DNA of 64,000 bases from Ectobacillus antri (GCF_003852715.1 NZ_RIAV01000002.1:62001-126000), one strand, 5' to 3'; shown: positions 11,464 to 22,194, counted from the stretch's first letter. Numbers and translations are program-made. Notes: generated by a model not told the origin, from the sequence alone.

Positions 11464-13803
11464 TTGTTACAAGCGAAAACGCGTTGGCGACAAAAGACTG
11501 GTAACGAGGAACTTATCGAGAACCTTTCACATTCTCTCGGTTTAACACCTTTTGTTACGGCTTTGTTGGTCCACAGAGGATTACAAACAGAAACTGCAAT
11601 CACCAATTTTTTGTATACAGAAAAGCAAGATTTTCATGATCCTTTTTTACTACAGGATATGAAAAAGGTAACAGATAGAATATACAGAGCTATTAAAGAG
11701 AAAGAACATGTTTTGATATTTGGTGATTATGATGCAGATGGTGTGAGCAGTACCACGGTTTTATATGAAGCCTTGCAAGAGCTCGGTGCACAGGTCGAGT
11801 TTTATATTCCGAATCGTTTTACAGAAGGATATGGACCAAACGAAGGTGCCTTTCGCTGGGCAAAAGAGGCAGGTTTTTCTCTTATTATCACAGTGGACAC
11901 CGGAATTTCGGCAGTAAAAGAAGCAAATTTGGCAAAAGAACTTGGAATCGATCTTATTATTACGGATCACCATGAACCGCCGCCGCACCTTCCGGACGCA
12001 TATGCCATTATCCATCCGAAGCTCGATGATTATCCATTTAAAGAGCTAGCTGGCGTGGGGGTGGCGTTTAAGGTAGCACACGCGTTGTTAGGACGTGTGC
12101 CGGAGCATTTGCTTGAAATTGCGGTTATTGGTACAATTGCGGACCTTGTGCCCCTGCACGGCGAAAATCGCTTGCTTGCAAAGCGCGGGATTGAAAAGCT
12201 ACGTCAAACGAAAAGACCAGGGCTTCTTGCACTTTTACAACTAGCAAACAGCAACCCAAAAGAAGCAAATGAAGAAACCATTGGATTTACGATTGGTCCT
12301 CGCATTAATGCAGTGGGACGCCTAGAAGACGCTGCACCGGCGGTTCATTTGCTTTTAACAAAAGATATGGAGGAAGCAAAGGCCTTAGCAGAAGAGATTG
12401 ATGTATTAAATAAGCACAGGCAAGAAATTGTCAAACAAATTGCACAGGAAGCCATACAAGAAGTAGAGGAACTGTACCCACCAGAGCAAAATAAGGTATT
12501 GGTGATTGCTCGTGAAGGGTGGAATGCCGGCGTTGTAGGTATTGTGGCGTCCAAGCTGGTAGAGCGCTTTTATCGACCAACCATTATACTGAGTATCGAT
12601 CGTGATAAAGGAATTGCTAAAGGATCGGCTCGAAGTATAGAAGGCTTTGATTTATTTGCAAATCTTTCCGATTGCCGTGATATACTCCCACATTTTGGTG
12701 GTCATCCCATGGCTGCGGGTATGACATTGCAATTAGAGGATGTTGATGAATTGCGGGTACGCCTTAATAAGTTGGCTGACATACAGTTAATGCCGGAAGA
12801 TTTACTGCCAGTTACTGCAATTGACGTAACGTGTCAGCCGCGTGATATCACGCTGTCTTCCATTGCAGAAATGTCTATGCTGGCACCATTTGGAGTGGGA
12901 AACCCCAAACCGAGATTGCTCATAGAAGACGCATCATTAGAAAGTATCAGACAAATCGGGGCAGATGGTTCGCATTTAAAGCTGACAATGAGGGATGAAG
13001 AAGTAAAGCTTGACGGTGTTGGCTTTGGATTTGGGCAGGCGGCGGAGGAAATATCGCCGATTTCAAAAGTATCAATTGTAGGAGAGGCGTCTATTAATGA
13101 ATGGAACAATGTAAGAAAGCCGCAAATTATGATTGCTGATATTGCTGTAACAGATTGGCAGCTATTTGACTGGCGCAGCATGAGAAATGTGGAAAAGCAT
13201 ATAGCTATGCTGCCAAAGAATAAAGTAAAAATTGTTTATTTTCGTCCAGAAACGCTTGAAAAGTTTTCAGTGGATGAATATAGAGATTATCTAATTCCCG
13301 CTGCTAAAGCATCGTCGCATATGGAAGGCAACTATGTCATTTTATTAGATATGCCTCCTACAACCGAGCATTTACGGCAAATGTTTATAAATGCTTTTCC
13401 CGCACGCATTTATGCGGTTTTTTATCAAGAAATGCAGCATACTTTCAGCACAATTCCAACAAGAGAACATTTTAAATGGTATTATTCTTTTCTTCGTCAA
13501 CAAGCGCCTTTTTCAATTGTAAAGCATGGTGCACAGCTGTGTGCGCATAAAGGTTGGTCAAAAGATACAGTAAATTTCATGACAATGGTGTTTTTTGAAT
13601 TAGAATTTGTTAAAATAAAAGATGGTGTGATTTTTATTGCTCATCAAACACAAAAACGAGATTTAACAGAATCGGCAACGTATCGCGAAAAAGTAAATCA
13701 ATTACAACTTGAAAAAGAATTGGTATATTCCACGTATCAACAATTAAAAATGTGGTTTCAACATATGAAAGACGGTTCTGCACATGAGGAGGCACTTAGG
13801 TAA
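11464..13803 (+). CDS. recJ: Single-stranded-DNA-specific exonuclease RecJ
   Basis: RecJ is a 5'-to-3' single-strand exonuclease used in recombination and mismatch repair. The protein is 779 residues, the long Bacillus form. The DHH phosphoesterase motif I is [11 protein letters not shown] (about 82-92), motif III is TDHHEPP, and the DHHA1 signature is [10 protein letters not shown]. An OB-fold and a Firmicute-specific C-terminal region follow. The likely start is TTG at 11464 (MLQAKTRW), six bases after AAGGGGTGA; a GTG at 11455 is the alternative. Its stop overlaps the apt start. Confidence 0.95.
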   Translation: MLQAKTRWRQKTGNEELIENLSHSLGLTPFVTALLVHRGLQTETAITNFLYTEKQDFHDPFLLQDMKKVTDRIYRAIKEKEHVLIFGDYDADGVSSTTVLYEALQELGAQVEFYIPNRFTEGYGPNEGAFRWAKEAGFSLIITVDTGISAVKEANLAKELGIDLIITDHHEPPPHLPDAYAIIHPKLDDYPFKELAGVGVAFKVAHALLGRVPEHLLEIAVIGTIADLVPLHGENRLLAKRGIEKLRQTKRPGLLALLQLANSNPKEANEETIGFTIGPRINAVGRLEDAAPAVHLLLTKDMEEAKALAEEIDVLNKHRQEIVKQIAQEAIQEVEELYPPEQNKVLVIAREGWNAGVVGIVASKLVERFYRPTIILSIDRDKGIAKGSARSIEGFDLFANLSDCRDILPHFGGHPMAAGMTLQLEDVDELRVRLNKLADIQLMPEDLLPVTAIDVTCQPRDITLSSIAEMSMLAPFGVGNPKPRLLIEDASLESIRQIGADGSHLKLTMRDEEVKLDGVGFGFGQAAEEISPISKVSIVGEASINEWNNVRKPQIMIADIAVTDWQLFDWRSMRNVEKHIAMLPKNKVKIVYFRPETLEKFSVDEYRDYLIPAAKASSHMEGNYVILLDMPPTTEHLRQMFINAFPARIYAVFYQEMQHTFSTIPTREHFKWYYSFLRQQAPFSIVKHGAQLCAHKGWSKDTVNFMTMVFFELEFVKIKDGVIFIAHQTQKRDLTESATYREKVNQLQLEKELVYSTYQQLKMWFQHMKDGSAHEEALR

Positions 13804-14315
13804 TGGACTTGAAACAATATATTGCGATTGTACCGGATTATCCAAAAGAAGGGATTGTATTTAAAGACATCACCCCTTTGATGAATGACGGTGCAGCTTA
13901 CAAAGCGGCAACAGACCGCATTGTAGAATTTGCCAAAGAAAAGCAAATTGACCTTGTAGTTGGACCAGAGGCACGCGGATTTATTATTGGCTGTCCGGTT
14001 TCTTACGCGCTAGGTGTAGGTTTTGCGCCTGTACGTAAAGAAGGGAAATTGCCACGCGAAGTAATTAAAGTCGACTACGGCAAAGAATATGGTAAGGACG
14101 TTTTAACCATTCACAAAGATGCAATTCGTCCGGGACAGCGCGTTTTAATTACGGATGATTTACTTGCAACTGGTGGTACAATTGAAGCAACAATCAAGCT
14201 TGTTGAAGAGCTTGGAGGCATTGTTGCTGGTATTGCATTCTTAGTTGAGTTGTCTTACTTAGATGGTCGCAAGGTAATTGGTGATTACGACGTATTAACG
14301 TTAATGACATACTAA
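13803..14315 (+). CDS. apt: Adenine phosphoribosyltransferase
   Basis: Apt makes AMP from adenine and PRPP (purine salvage). It is 170 residues, normal length. The PRPP-binding motif [12 protein letters not shown] spans 114-125, and the substrate loop [10 protein letters not shown] is at 54-63. The ATG shares its A with the recJ TAA stop, so translation is coupled. A GGAGG ribosome site lies inside the end of recJ. In Bacillus, apt and relA are neighbours; here they are separated by 449 bases carrying a repeat. Confidence 0.97.
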   Translation: MDLKQYIAIVPDYPKEGIVFKDITPLMNDGAAYKAATDRIVEFAKEKQIDLVVGPEARGFIIGCPVSYALGVGFAPVRKEGKLPREVIKVDYGKEYGKDVLTIHKDAIRPGQRVLITDDLLATGGTIEATIKLVEELGGIVAGIAFLVELSYLDGRKVIGDYDVLTLMTY

Positions 14316-14323
14316 CATTTATT

Positions 14324-14350
14324 GAGTACTCGATAAGAGTGCTCTTTTTA
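14324..14350 (+). terminator. apt terminator
   Basis: Arms GAGTACTC and GAGTGCTC form an 8-base stem with one G-U pair, followed by TTTTTA. It isolates recJ-apt from relA. Confidence 0.75.
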
Positions 14351-14351
14351 T

Positions 14352-14519
14352 ATAGGCTGTGAGAAAGGGTAGTGATTATTGGCACTTGTTAATTAGAGTG
14401 AAGGGGTGAGACTTCTGTGAAACAAGCGCACAAGCGTGTAGCGCTGAGGAGACTCCCTGACCGCTCGCGGCAAGCGAACCCTGCAGCGAAAATTAACAAA
14501 GAGCGTTAACCTAGCCTAT
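14352..14519 (+). repeat. MITE-like dispersed repeat, copy A
   Basis: This non-coding element in the 449-base apt-relA gap has terminal inverted repeats ATAGGCT/AGCCTAT. Its core reads CTCCCTGACCGCTCGCGGCAAGCGAA, in parts, followed by AAATTAACAAAGAGCGTTAAC. The core and right end match copies C and D and the reverse complement of copy B. No clear target-site duplication is seen at this copy. The family resembles short repeats widely scattered in Bacillaceae genomes. The remainder of the gap holds the relA promoter. Confidence 0.6.
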
Positions 14520-14683
14520 TAGTATGAATGAAAAATTGGAAGTAGGAGAGAAGAGATGATTGTGGTTCGTGCTAAAGAGTAGCACATACCGGTAAATGAG
14601 TTTATATAGTTGTTATTGCTATTCTCTAGACGGTGTGTATAACCGGACGCACAAAAGGTTTCGGCAATACAATTTCTTTCCTT

Positions 14684-14712
14684 TTCACAATTATGCATAA
14701 TTGCGTTATAAT
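14684..14712 (+). promoter_or_regulatory. relA promoter with palindrome in spacer
   Basis: TTCACA, a 17-base spacer and TATAAT fit a sigma-A promoter about 50 bases before the relA ATG. A perfect 14-base palindrome AATTATGCATAATT (14689-14702) starts at the end of the -35 box and fills most of the spacer, so a bound protein would be expected to block RNA polymerase. Confidence 0.6.
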
Positions 14713-14764
14713 GGTGAAATACAGTTATAAGCAATAGGATTAATTATGATAAAAAGGTGATTCC

Positions 14765-16957
14765 ATGGCGAATGAACAAGTGCTTACAGCAGAACAGGTG
14801 CTGGAAAAAGCAAGAACGTACTTAACAGATAAAGACGCGGAGATTGTGAAACGTGCCTATGAATTTGCGTACGAGGCACATCGTGAACAATATAGAAAAT
14901 CAGGTGAACCATATATTATTCATCCTATTCAAGTTGCAGGTATCCTTGTTGACTTAAAAATGGATCCAGCCACAGTATCAGCAGGCTTCCTTCATGACGT
15001 TGTTGAGGACACTGATGTAACGCTGGAGGATATGGAAAAAGCATTTAATCAAGAGATTGCCATGCTGGTAGATGGCGTAACGAAGCTGGGAAAAATTAAA
15101 TATAAATCTCATGAAGAACAACAGGCAGAAAATCACCGTAAGATGTTTGTTGCGATGGCAAAAGACATTCGCGTCATTTTAATTAAGTTAGCTGACCGTT
15201 TGCATAACATGAGAACACTCAAACATTTGCCCCTTGAAAAACAACAGCGAATTGCCACGGAAACTTTGGAGATTTTTGCACCACTTGCGCATCGTCTTGG
15301 AATTAACACGATTAAATGGGAGCTTGAAGATACGTCATTACGCTATCTTAACCCCCAGCAGTATTATCGTATTGTTAACTTAATGAAGCGAAAGCGAGCG
15401 GAACGTGAAGAGTACCTAGAAACAGTAATGAAAGATATTCGTGACAAATTGGATGATGTGTCTATTCATTCAGATATGTCAGGTCGACCTAAACATATTT
15501 ATAGTATCTATCGAAAGATGGCCGTACAAAATAAGCAGTTTAATGAAATTTATGACCTTCTTGCAGTTCGTGTTGTCGTGAATAGCATAAAAGATTGCTA
15601 TGCTGTTCTTGGTATTATTCACACGTGTTGGAAACCAATGCCAGGTCGCTTCAAAGATTATATTGCAATGCCAAAAGCAAATTTGTACCAGTCTTTGCAT
15701 ACAACGGTGATTGGTCCTAAGGGCGATCCTCTTGAGGTGCAAATTCGTACGAAGGAAATGCATCGCATTGCCGAATACGGAATTGCTGCGCACTGGGCTT
15801 ATAAAGAGGGAGCTGAAGCAGCACCGGAAAATGCACCTTTAGAGAAGAAGTTGGCGTGGTTCCGTCAAATTGTAGAATGGCAAAAAGATGCTTCCAATGC
15901 GGAAGAATTTATGGAATCTTTAAAAATCGATTTGTTTTCAGATATGGTGTTTGTCTTTACGCCAAAAGGTGATGTGATTGAGCTACCGTTAGGCTCTGTT
16001 CCGATTGACTTTGCGTATCGCATTCACTCTGAAATTGGCAGTAAAACAATCGGGGCTAAAATTAACGGAAAAATGGTACCACTCGATTATAAGCTAAAGA
16101 CAGGAGATATTGTTGAAATCTTAACATCTAAGCATTCGTATGGACCGAGCCAAGATTGGGTCAAGCTTGCTCAAACTTCTCATGCCAAAAATAAAATTCG
16201 CCAATTCTTTAAAAAGCAACGTCGTGAAGAGAACATTGAAAAAGGGAAAGAGTTGATTGAAAAAGAATTGCGCAACTTAGATTATGATTTAAAAGAAGTA
16301 TTAAGCGCAGATAATTTAAAGCGTGTAGCTGATAAATTTAATTTTCCGAATGATGAGGAAATGTATGCTGCGGTAGGATATAACGGCATTACGGCAGCAC
16401 AAATTGTGACGAGGTTAACAGATAAGTTTCGTAAAAAACGAGAAGAAGAACAGCTACTAGAAGAGACGATGACCGAAGTGCGCAAGCCGATGAAAATTCG
16501 CAGGCGCGATTCGGGCATTAAGGTAAGCGGGGTTGACAACTTGTTAATTCGCGTTTCGAAATGCTGTAACCCAGTCCCTGGTGATGATATTGTCGGGTAT
16601 ATCACAAAAGGAAGAGGTGTTTCCATTCACCGTTCCGATTGTGTAAATATTCATACGGAAGAAGCAAAAGAGCGTCTGTTGGATGTAGAATGGGAAAATG
16701 ATCCACAAAAAGAATTAGAATATAATGTGGATATTGAAATTTCCGGTTATGACCGCCGTGGTTTGCTTAATGAGGTACTGCAGGCTGTGAATGAGACGAA
16801 AACCTATATATCGGCTGTTTCCGGAAGAAGTGATCGAAATAAAATGGCAACCATTCATATGTCTATTTCTATTCAAAATGTTCATCATCTGCAGAAGGTG
16901 GTAGAACGAATCAAACGTGTGCATGATATTTATGCAGTACGCCGATTAATGCATTAA
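14765..16957 (+). CDS. relA: Bifunctional (p)ppGpp synthetase/hydrolase Rel
   Basis: A 730-residue long RSH enzyme that makes and degrades (p)ppGpp in the stringent response. The HD hydrolase domain has H52 and the HD pair at 77-78 (FLHDVVEDTD). The synthetase domain includes YQSLHTTVIGP. The TGS domain, the CC-type zinc finger (KCCNPVPGDDIVGY, around 600) and the C-terminal ACT domain follow. An intact HD site argues for both activities. AAAAGGTGA precedes the ATG. dtd follows 12 bases downstream, the usual arrangement. Confidence 0.97.
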   Translation: MANEQVLTAEQVLEKARTYLTDKDAEIVKRAYEFAYEAHREQYRKSGEPYIIHPIQVAGILVDLKMDPATVSAGFLHDVVEDTDVTLEDMEKAFNQEIAMLVDGVTKLGKIKYKSHEEQQAENHRKMFVAMAKDIRVILIKLADRLHNMRTLKHLPLEKQQRIATETLEIFAPLAHRLGINTIKWELEDTSLRYLNPQQYYRIVNLMKRKRAEREEYLETVMKDIRDKLDDVSIHSDMSGRPKHIYSIYRKMAVQNKQFNEIYDLLAVRVVVNSIKDCYAVLGIIHTCWKPMPGRFKDYIAMPKANLYQSLHTTVIGPKGDPLEVQIRTKEMHRIAEYGIAAHWAYKEGAEAAPENAPLEKKLAWFRQIVEWQKDASNAEEFMESLKIDLFSDMVFVFTPKGDVIELPLGSVPIDFAYRIHSEIGSKTIGAKINGKMVPLDYKLKTGDIVEILTSKHSYGPSQDWVKLAQTSHAKNKIRQFFKKQRREENIEKGKELIEKELRNLDYDLKEVLSADNLKRVADKFNFPNDEEMYAAVGYNGITAAQIVTRLTDKFRKKREEEQLLEETMTEVRKPMKIRRRDSGIKVSGVDNLLIRVSKCCNPVPGDDIVGYITKGRGVSIHRSDCVNIHTEEAKERLLDVEWENDPQKELEYNVDIEISGYDRRGLLNEVLQAVNETKTYISAVSGRSDRNKMATIHMSISIQNVHHLQKVVERIKRVHDIYAVRRLMH

Positions 16958-16969
16958 AAGGAGATTGTA

Positions 16970-17410
16970 ATGAGAGTAGTTGTCCAACGTTCAAAAGAAG
17001 CATCTGTAACAGTAGATGGAACTATCGTAGGAAGTATTCCGTTTGGCTTAACACTTTTAGTGGGAATCACGCACGAAGATCAAGAACAAGATGCAACGTA
17101 TGTGGCAGAAAAAATTGCAAACTTACGTATTTTTGAAGACGAGAGTGGCAAGATGAATGCATCTGTTAAAGACAAAGGCGGGGCTATTTTATCTATTTCA
17201 CAATTTACCTTGTACGGAGACTGTAGAAAGGGACGGCGCCCAAACTTCATGGAAGCTGCGAGGCCGGAGCATGCTAAACCGCTGTATGATTTTTTTAATG
17301 AGGAACTTAAAAAGCAAGGTCTTCATGTGGAGACCGGCAAGTTTGGTGCCATGATGGATGTACAACTCATCAATGATGGCCCTGTGACACTCATTGTAGA
17401 AAGTAACTAA
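16970..17410 (+). CDS. dtd: D-aminoacyl-tRNA deacylase
   Basis: Dtd hydrolyses D-amino acids, and mischarged glycine, from tRNA. It has 146 residues. The active-site motif SQFTLYGD is at 77-84, and the cross-subunit Gly-cisPro motif GPVTL is near the C-terminus. A ribosome site (AAAAGGAG) follows the relA stop directly, so it is co-transcribed with relA. Confidence 0.96.
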   Translation: MRVVVQRSKEASVTVDGTIVGSIPFGLTLLVGITHEDQEQDATYVAEKIANLRIFEDESGKMNASVKDKGGAILSISQFTLYGDCRKGRRPNFMEAARPEHAKPLYDFFNEELKKQGLHVETGKFGAMMDVQLINDGPVTLIVESN

Positions 17411-17442
17411 AGGACGAGCAAACGCTCGTCCTTTAGTTTTTT
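17407..17442 (+). terminator. relA-dtd terminator
   Basis: A 13-base perfect stem (CTAAAGGACGAGC with GCTCGTCCTTTAG) and a four-base loop overlap the dtd stop. TTTTTT follows. Confidence 0.9.
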
Positions 17443-17512
17443 CGTATTCGTTTAGTTATACAAACGCTCCATTCTGGTAACACTATCAACAGATTGCTAC
17501 AGAATGTGAGGA

Positions 17513-17698
17513 ATGAACCTGATGAGAATGAACAACAAAATGAATTATGCAACAAACAGTGTAAACCAGCTCTTTAATGTGAGTTTTCATGATTTTTTGG
17601 CAAAAGAAAGCGATATGACGTATATGGAGTTGGCATCTGAGTTTGGGATTTCTCTGCATGATGTAAAAAAGCTAAAGAAACATATGGACCGGTCTTGA
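17513..17698 (+). CDS. Small protein with helix-turn-helix-like C-terminus
   Basis: A 61-residue ORF in front of hisS. The second half (TYMELASEFGISLHDVKKLKKHM) has the spacing of a helix-turn-helix, with ELASEFGIS as the turn region. Short conserved proteins of this kind are found at this position in other Bacillus (YrzK-like), but I cannot assign a function. The start is uncertain: ATGs at 17513, 17522, 17528 and 17540 are all in frame, and GTGAGG lies close to the first. Its TGA stop overlaps the -35 box of the hisS T-box promoter. Confidence 0.6.
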   Translation: MNLMRMNNKMNYATNSVNQLFNVSFHDFLAKESDMTYMELASEFGISLHDVKKLKKHMDRS

Positions 17699-17723
17699 CA
17701 AGCAACGTGAAGAAACGTATATT
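17695..17723 (+). promoter_or_regulatory. hisS-aspS promoter
   Basis: TTGACA, a 17-base spacer and TATATT lie just upstream of the T-box leader. The -35 hexamer overlaps the stop codon of the preceding small ORF. Confidence 0.7.
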
Positions 17724-17729
17724 AGTAAA

Positions 17730-17998
17730 CAAATTCATATTTCTAACAAAATATTGAACTGATGATGGAGCACAGTACACAAGAAGCACATGAAAAGAGA
17801 AGAAACGCCTTGGGCTGAAAGCGTTTCTGCATGATGACTTGTCGAATGAACACTCCGGAGGTTTCTCTCTGAACATGAGTAGGAGAAGAACGCGTTCAGG
17901 CGTTACTGAAAAAGTGGAAGCGTAATGCTTCAATTAGGGTGGCACCACGGGTATTAAACTCTCGTCCCTACTGTTACAGTAGGAACGGGAGTTTTTTG
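17730..17998 (+). promoter_or_regulatory. T-box riboswitch, histidine (hisS-aspS leader)
   Basis: The conserved T-box AGGGTGGCACCACGG is at 17936-17950. A terminator hairpin with arms TCCCTACTG and CAGTAGGA, then GGGAGTTTTTT, follows to 17996. In the Stem I 3' side the sequence GAACACTCCGG places a CAC histidine codon at 17851-17853 in the specifier position, agreeing with the downstream hisS. Uncharged tRNA-His should favour read-through into hisS-aspS. Confidence 0.9.
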
Positions 17999-18030
17999 TG
18001 TATAGAGAAAAGAGAGTAGGTATACTTGAG

Positions 18031-18185
18031 TATCTAGCTTTATCTAGAATCGTCTACGCTTTTCTTATCTAGCTATGGCGTCTAGTTCCTCCGGGCGGAG
18101 AACCTCTTTTCAAAAAGGCAAAAAGCGCCTTTATGGGTAGAGAACCTCAGCCCTATGGAGCTGAACGAGCCATCTACGCTTTTCT
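18031..18185 (+). repeat. 'TCTAGCT' dispersed repeat, one short and one long unit in tandem
   Basis: A short unit (18031-18065) and a longer unit (18066-18185) both begin TATCTAGCT and both end with nearly the same 15 bases (CGTCTACGCTTTTCT or CATCTACGCTTTTCT). The long unit contains a hairpin, AGGCAAAAAGCGCCT, and GGAGCTGAACGAGCC near its end. A third relative lies at 44256-44320. Similar elements are common in Bacillaceae intergenic DNA. Here it lies inside the hisS 5' untranslated region, between the T-box terminator and the hisS ribosome site. Confidence 0.6.
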
Positions 18186-18205
18186 AAATAAAAGGAGGAA
18201 GGTTT

Positions 18206-19477
18206 ATGTTGATTCAAATTCCAAGGGGAACGCAGGATATACGTCCCGGCACGGTTGAGCTGTGGCAGTATATTGAGGAGCAGGCGCGTGATATTTGTCG
18301 CCGCTATAATTATAAAGAAATTCGCACACCAATTTTTGAGCATACTGATTTATTTTTACGAGGGGTCGGTGATACAACAGATATTGTTCAAAAAGAGATG
18401 TACACTTTCACTGATCGCGGTGAACGTAGTCTAACGCTTCGTCCGGAAGGAACAGCAGCTGTTGTACGCTCCTATGTTGAGAATAAAATGTATGGCGATG
18501 CGACCCAACCAACGAAGTTATTTTATATTGGACCAATGTTCCGATATGAAAGGCCGCAATCCGGTCGCTTCCGTCAATTCGTTCAATTTGGTATTGAAGC
18601 GCTTGGCAGCAATGATCCAGCTATCGATGCAGAAGTAATGGCACTGGCAATGGATTTTTATAAAGGTCTTGGATTGAAGGATGTAAAGCTAGTATTAAAC
18701 AGTCTTGGAGATAAAGAGAGTCGTCAAGCGCACCGTGAAGCGCTCGTAAGTCACTTTGCACCACGCATCGATGAGTTTTGTAGCGATTGTCAATCACGTT
18801 TACATAAAAACCCGCTTCGTATTTTGGATTGTAAGAAAGACCGTAATCATGAATTGATGGGTACAGCACCATCTATTACAGCGTATCTCAATGAAAGCTC
18901 ACAGGCTTACTACGAGAAAGTACAAGAGCTGCTGACAATGATGGATATTCCGTTTGAAAAGGACCCGAATCTTGTACGAGGCTTGGATTACTACCAACAC
19001 ACTGTATTTGAAATCATGAGCGAGGCAGAGGGATTTGGTGCAATCACAACGCTAAGCGGCGGCGGCCGTTATAATGGTCTTGTTGAAGAAATTGGAGGAC
19101 CTGAAACACCGGGGATTGGCTTTGCTATGAGTATTGAGCGTTTACTAATGGCGCTTGAAGCAGAGAAAGTTACGTTGCCGGTTTCCTTTGAGATGGACTG
19201 CTTCGTTGTAGCTTTAGGTGAAAGAGCGAAGGATGCAGCGACAAAGCTTGTACATGATTTGCGCAAGGCTGGCTTGAATGCGGAGAAAGATTATCTAGAT
19301 CGCAAGATTAAAGCCCAATTTAAAGCAGCAGATCGCTCAGAAGCAAAATATGTAGCGGTATTAGGAGAGAACGAGCTAGAGCAAGGCGTTATTAATGTAA
19401 AAGATATGAGTACAGGTGACCAAACAGAGGTTGCCTTAGATACATTCGTTACTTATATAGCAGAGAAAGTACAATAA
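18206..19477 (+). CDS. hisS: Histidyl-tRNA synthetase
   Basis: A class II synthetase of 423 residues that charges tRNA-His. It has the N-terminal RGTQDI motif ([12 protein letters not shown]), motif 2 around [14 protein letters not shown], the histidine-specific signature [13 protein letters not shown] near 259, [11 protein letters not shown], and a C-terminal anticodon-binding domain. AAAGGAGG lies upstream of the ATG at 18206. It forms an operon with aspS (13 bases apart) under the histidine T-box. Confidence 0.97.
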   Translation: MLIQIPRGTQDIRPGTVELWQYIEEQARDICRRYNYKEIRTPIFEHTDLFLRGVGDTTDIVQKEMYTFTDRGERSLTLRPEGTAAVVRSYVENKMYGDATQPTKLFYIGPMFRYERPQSGRFRQFVQFGIEALGSNDPAIDAEVMALAMDFYKGLGLKDVKLVLNSLGDKESRQAHREALVSHFAPRIDEFCSDCQSRLHKNPLRILDCKKDRNHELMGTAPSITAYLNESSQAYYEKVQELLTMMDIPFEKDPNLVRGLDYYQHTVFEIMSEAEGFGAITTLSGGGRYNGLVEEIGGPETPGIGFAMSIERLLMALEAEKVTLPVSFEMDCFVVALGERAKDAATKLVHDLRKAGLNAEKDYLDRKIKAQFKAADRSEAKYVAVLGENELEQGVINVKDMSTGDQTEVALDTFVTYIAEKVQ

Positions 19478-19490
19478 GGGGGAAGAGAAC

Positions 19491-21263
19491 ATGGCTGAGA
19501 GAACGCATTATTGTGGGGAAGTAACATTGCAAGAAGCAGGAAGTACAGTACAGCTAAAGGGCTGGGTGCAAAAGCGCCGCGATCTAGGTGGACTTATCTT
19601 TATTGATTTGCGCGATCGTACAGGGATTGTGCAGGTTGTATTTACACCTGAAACATCAGCAGAAGCATTAAAGCTTGCTGAAGGAATTCGTAATGAATAT
19701 GTGTTGCATGTAAAAGGTACAGTTGTTGAACGTGCAGAAGGACAAATCAACAAAAACTTGGCAACTGGGTACATTGAAGTACAAGCTACAGACGTTCGTA
19801 TTTTAAATACGGCAAAAACGCCACCTTTTACAATTGCAGATAAAACAGATGTATCTGAAGATGTGCGCTTAAAATATCGCTATTTAGATTTGCGTCGTCC
19901 GGTGATGTTGGAGACGTTTAAACTTCGTCATAAAGTAACGAAAGCAATGCGTGATTTCTTGGACGGAGAACAGTTTATTGAAGTAGAAACACCGATTTTA
20001 ACAAAAAGTACACCGGAAGGAGCTCGTGACTACTTAGTGCCAAGCCGTGTACATTCAGGTGAGTTTTACGCATTGCCGCAATCACCGCAAATTTTTAAGC
20101 AACTGTTAATGGTTGGCGGCTTCGAGCGTTACTATCAAGTAGCTCGTTGTTTCCGTGACGAAGACTTGCGTGCGGATCGCCAGCCGGAATTTACACAAAT
20201 CGATATTGAAACATCCTTCTTAACGCAAGAAGAAATTATTGAAATGATGGAAAGAATGATGAGCGGTGTTATGCGTGATGCGAAAGGTGTAGAAGTGATC
20301 CTGCCGTTCCCGCGCATGACATATGATGAGGCTATGAGCCGTTATGGTTCTGACAAGCCGGATACGCGCTTTGGAATGGAACTGACAAATTTATCTGAGT
20401 TTGCGGTGGACTGTGGCTTTAAGGTATTCACAAGTGCGGTAGAAGCAGGTGGCCAAGTAAAAGCAATCAACGCCAAAGGTGCTGCTGATAGGTATTCCCG
20501 TAAAGACATTGATGCGTTAACTGAGTTTGTGAAAATTTATGGTGCCAAAGGTCTTGCTTGGTTGAAAGTAGAGGCTGATGGACTGAAAGGTCCAATTGCG
20601 AAGTTTTTTGGTGAAGAAGACAGTGCAACAATCATTCGCTTGTTAGAAGCAGAAGTTGGAGACTTACTTCTATTCGTAGCTGATAAGAAAAGTGTAGTAG
20701 CGGATAGCTTAGGGGCACTTCGTTTAAAACTGGGTAAAGAGCTGGGTCTTATTGATGAAAGCAAGTACAACTTCTTATGGGTGACAGATTGGCCGCTTCT
20801 TGAGTACGATGAAGAACAAGGTCGTTATTTCGCGGCGCATCATCCATTTACGATGCCGTTCCGTGAAGACTTGCCGCTTCTAGATACAGATCCAAGTCAA
20901 GTGCGCGCACAAGCATATGACCTTGTATTAAATGGTTATGAATTAGGCGGTGGTTCTTTACGTATTTATGAGCGAGATGTACAAGAAAAAATGTTCCGTG
21001 TACTTGGTTTCTCACAAGAAGAAGCACAAGAACAGTTTGGCTTCTTGTTAGAAGCATTTGACTACGGTACACCGCCGCATGGCGGAATCGCGCTTGGTTT
21101 AGATCGCCTCGTCATGCTGCTTGCGGGTCGCACAAACCTTCGTGATACAATTGCATTCCCGAAAACAGCGAGTGCAAGTTGCTTGTTGACGGATGCACCA
21201 GGTGAAGTCGCTACGGCACAACTGGATGAATTGCATTTACAGTTGAAAGTTACAAAAGAATAA
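19491..21263 (+). CDS. aspS: Aspartyl-tRNA synthetase
   Basis: A bacterial-type class II synthetase of 590 residues. It has an N-terminal OB-fold anticodon domain ([20 protein letters not shown], split [10 protein letters not shown] and IFIDLRDR), motif 2 [15 protein letters not shown], the bacterial GAD insertion domain in the middle, and motif 3 [12 protein letters not shown]. It is the second gene of the hisS-aspS operon and would share the T-box control. Confidence 0.97.
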   Translation: MAERTHYCGEVTLQEAGSTVQLKGWVQKRRDLGGLIFIDLRDRTGIVQVVFTPETSAEALKLAEGIRNEYVLHVKGTVVERAEGQINKNLATGYIEVQATDVRILNTAKTPPFTIADKTDVSEDVRLKYRYLDLRRPVMLETFKLRHKVTKAMRDFLDGEQFIEVETPILTKSTPEGARDYLVPSRVHSGEFYALPQSPQIFKQLLMVGGFERYYQVARCFRDEDLRADRQPEFTQIDIETSFLTQEEIIEMMERMMSGVMRDAKGVEVILPFPRMTYDEAMSRYGSDKPDTRFGMELTNLSEFAVDCGFKVFTSAVEAGGQVKAINAKGAADRYSRKDIDALTEFVKIYGAKGLAWLKVEADGLKGPIAKFFGEEDSATIIRLLEAEVGDLLLFVADKKSVVADSLGALRLKLGKELGLIDESKYNFLWVTDWPLLEYDEEQGRYFAAHHPFTMPFREDLPLLDTDPSQVRAQAYDLVLNGYELGGGSLRIYERDVQEKMFRVLGFSQEEAQEQFGFLLEAFDYGTPPHGGIALGLDRLVMLLAGRTNLRDTIAFPKTASASCLLTDAPGEVATAQLDELHLQLKVTKE

Positions 21264-21275
21264 ATGTAAGTAACG

Positions 21276-21310
21276 ACCATATGGACATACTATGTTCATA
21301 TGGTTTTTCT
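21276..21310 (+). terminator. hisS-aspS terminator
   Basis: Arms ACCATATGGACATA and TATGTTCATATGGT pair with one G-U. TTTTTC follows. Confidence 0.85.
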
Positions 21311-21394
21311 TTAAAATATAATTTTTTCTATACAAATAGTAGGAAAAGAAGGTAGAATACAAATTGGACTAATTTGCAGTAGGAGAGTGAAAGC

Positions 21395-22162
21395 ATGCTA
21401 CATCAATTTTCACGTAATGAGTTAGCCTTCGGTAAGGAAGGTCTTGAAATATTGAAAAATAGTACAGTCGGTGTACTTGGCATTGGCGGTGTTGGTTCTT
21501 TCTCCGCAGAGTCGTTGGCGCGCTCTGGTGTAGGAAGACTGGTGCTTGTTGATAAAGATGTGGTAGATATTACTAACATAAATCGTCAGGTACATGCACT
21601 TATGTCGACGGTTGGGCAATCTAAAGTTGAACTTATGAAACAACGCATTCTTGATATTAATCCAGATTGTGAAGTCATTGCACTTCAAATGTTTTATACA
21701 GAAGAAACATATGAGCAATTCTTTTCTTATGGTCTTGATTTTGTTATTGATGCATCGGATACCATCTCTTACAAAATTCATTTGATTAAGGAATGCTTGC
21801 ACCGTAAAATCCCAATTATTTCGAGTATGGGTGCTGCGAATAAAATGGATCCAACCCGCTTTAAAATTGCAGACATTTCTAAAACACACACTGATCCAAT
21901 TGCAAAAGTTGTGCGTACACGGCTTCGTAAAGAAGGGATTAAAAAAGGTGTTAAGGTTGTGTTCTCAGACGAAAGTCCAATTGTAATTCGTGAGGAAATT
22001 CGCAAAGAAATTGTACCAGATGAAAATGCAAAGATTCGCAAAGCAAAGCTTCCGCCTTCCTCCAATGCTTTCGTTCCATCTGTTGCTGGACTCATTATGA
22101 CAAGCTATGTTGTCCGTCAACTACTGAAGAATATAAAAGTGAATCGAGTAGGGCAGGATTGA
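21395..22162 (+). CDS. tcdA: tRNA threonylcarbamoyladenosine dehydratase
   Basis: A 255-residue E1-like ATP-dependent enzyme that converts t6A37 in tRNA to its cyclic form. The nucleotide-binding glycine motif VLGIGGVGSFSAESLARSG starts near residue 27. Adenylation-domain residues appear in DKDVVDITNINRQ and VIDASDTISYK. It corresponds to YrvM and occupies the same place, between aspS and rarA. The ribosome site is AGTAGGAGAG. Confidence 0.93.
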   Translation: MLHQFSRNELAFGKEGLEILKNSTVGVLGIGGVGSFSAESLARSGVGRLVLVDKDVVDITNINRQVHALMSTVGQSKVELMKQRILDINPDCEVIALQMFYTEETYEQFFSYGLDFVIDASDTISYKIHLIKECLHRKIPIISSMGAANKMDPTRFKIADISKTHTDPIAKVVRTRLRKEGIKKGVKVVFSDESPIVIREEIRKEIVPDENAKIRKAKLPPSSNAFVPSVAGLIMTSYVVRQLLKNIKVNRVGQD

Positions 22163-22194
22163 TAAAAAACCTTCCGATCGGAAGGTTTTTTATC
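22161..22194 (+). terminator. tcdA terminator
   Basis: A perfect 34-base palindrome (core ACCTTCCGATCGGAAGGT with A and T arms) overlaps the tcdA stop. The 150 bases beyond it, to the convergent gene, hold nothing I can assign. Confidence 0.9.
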
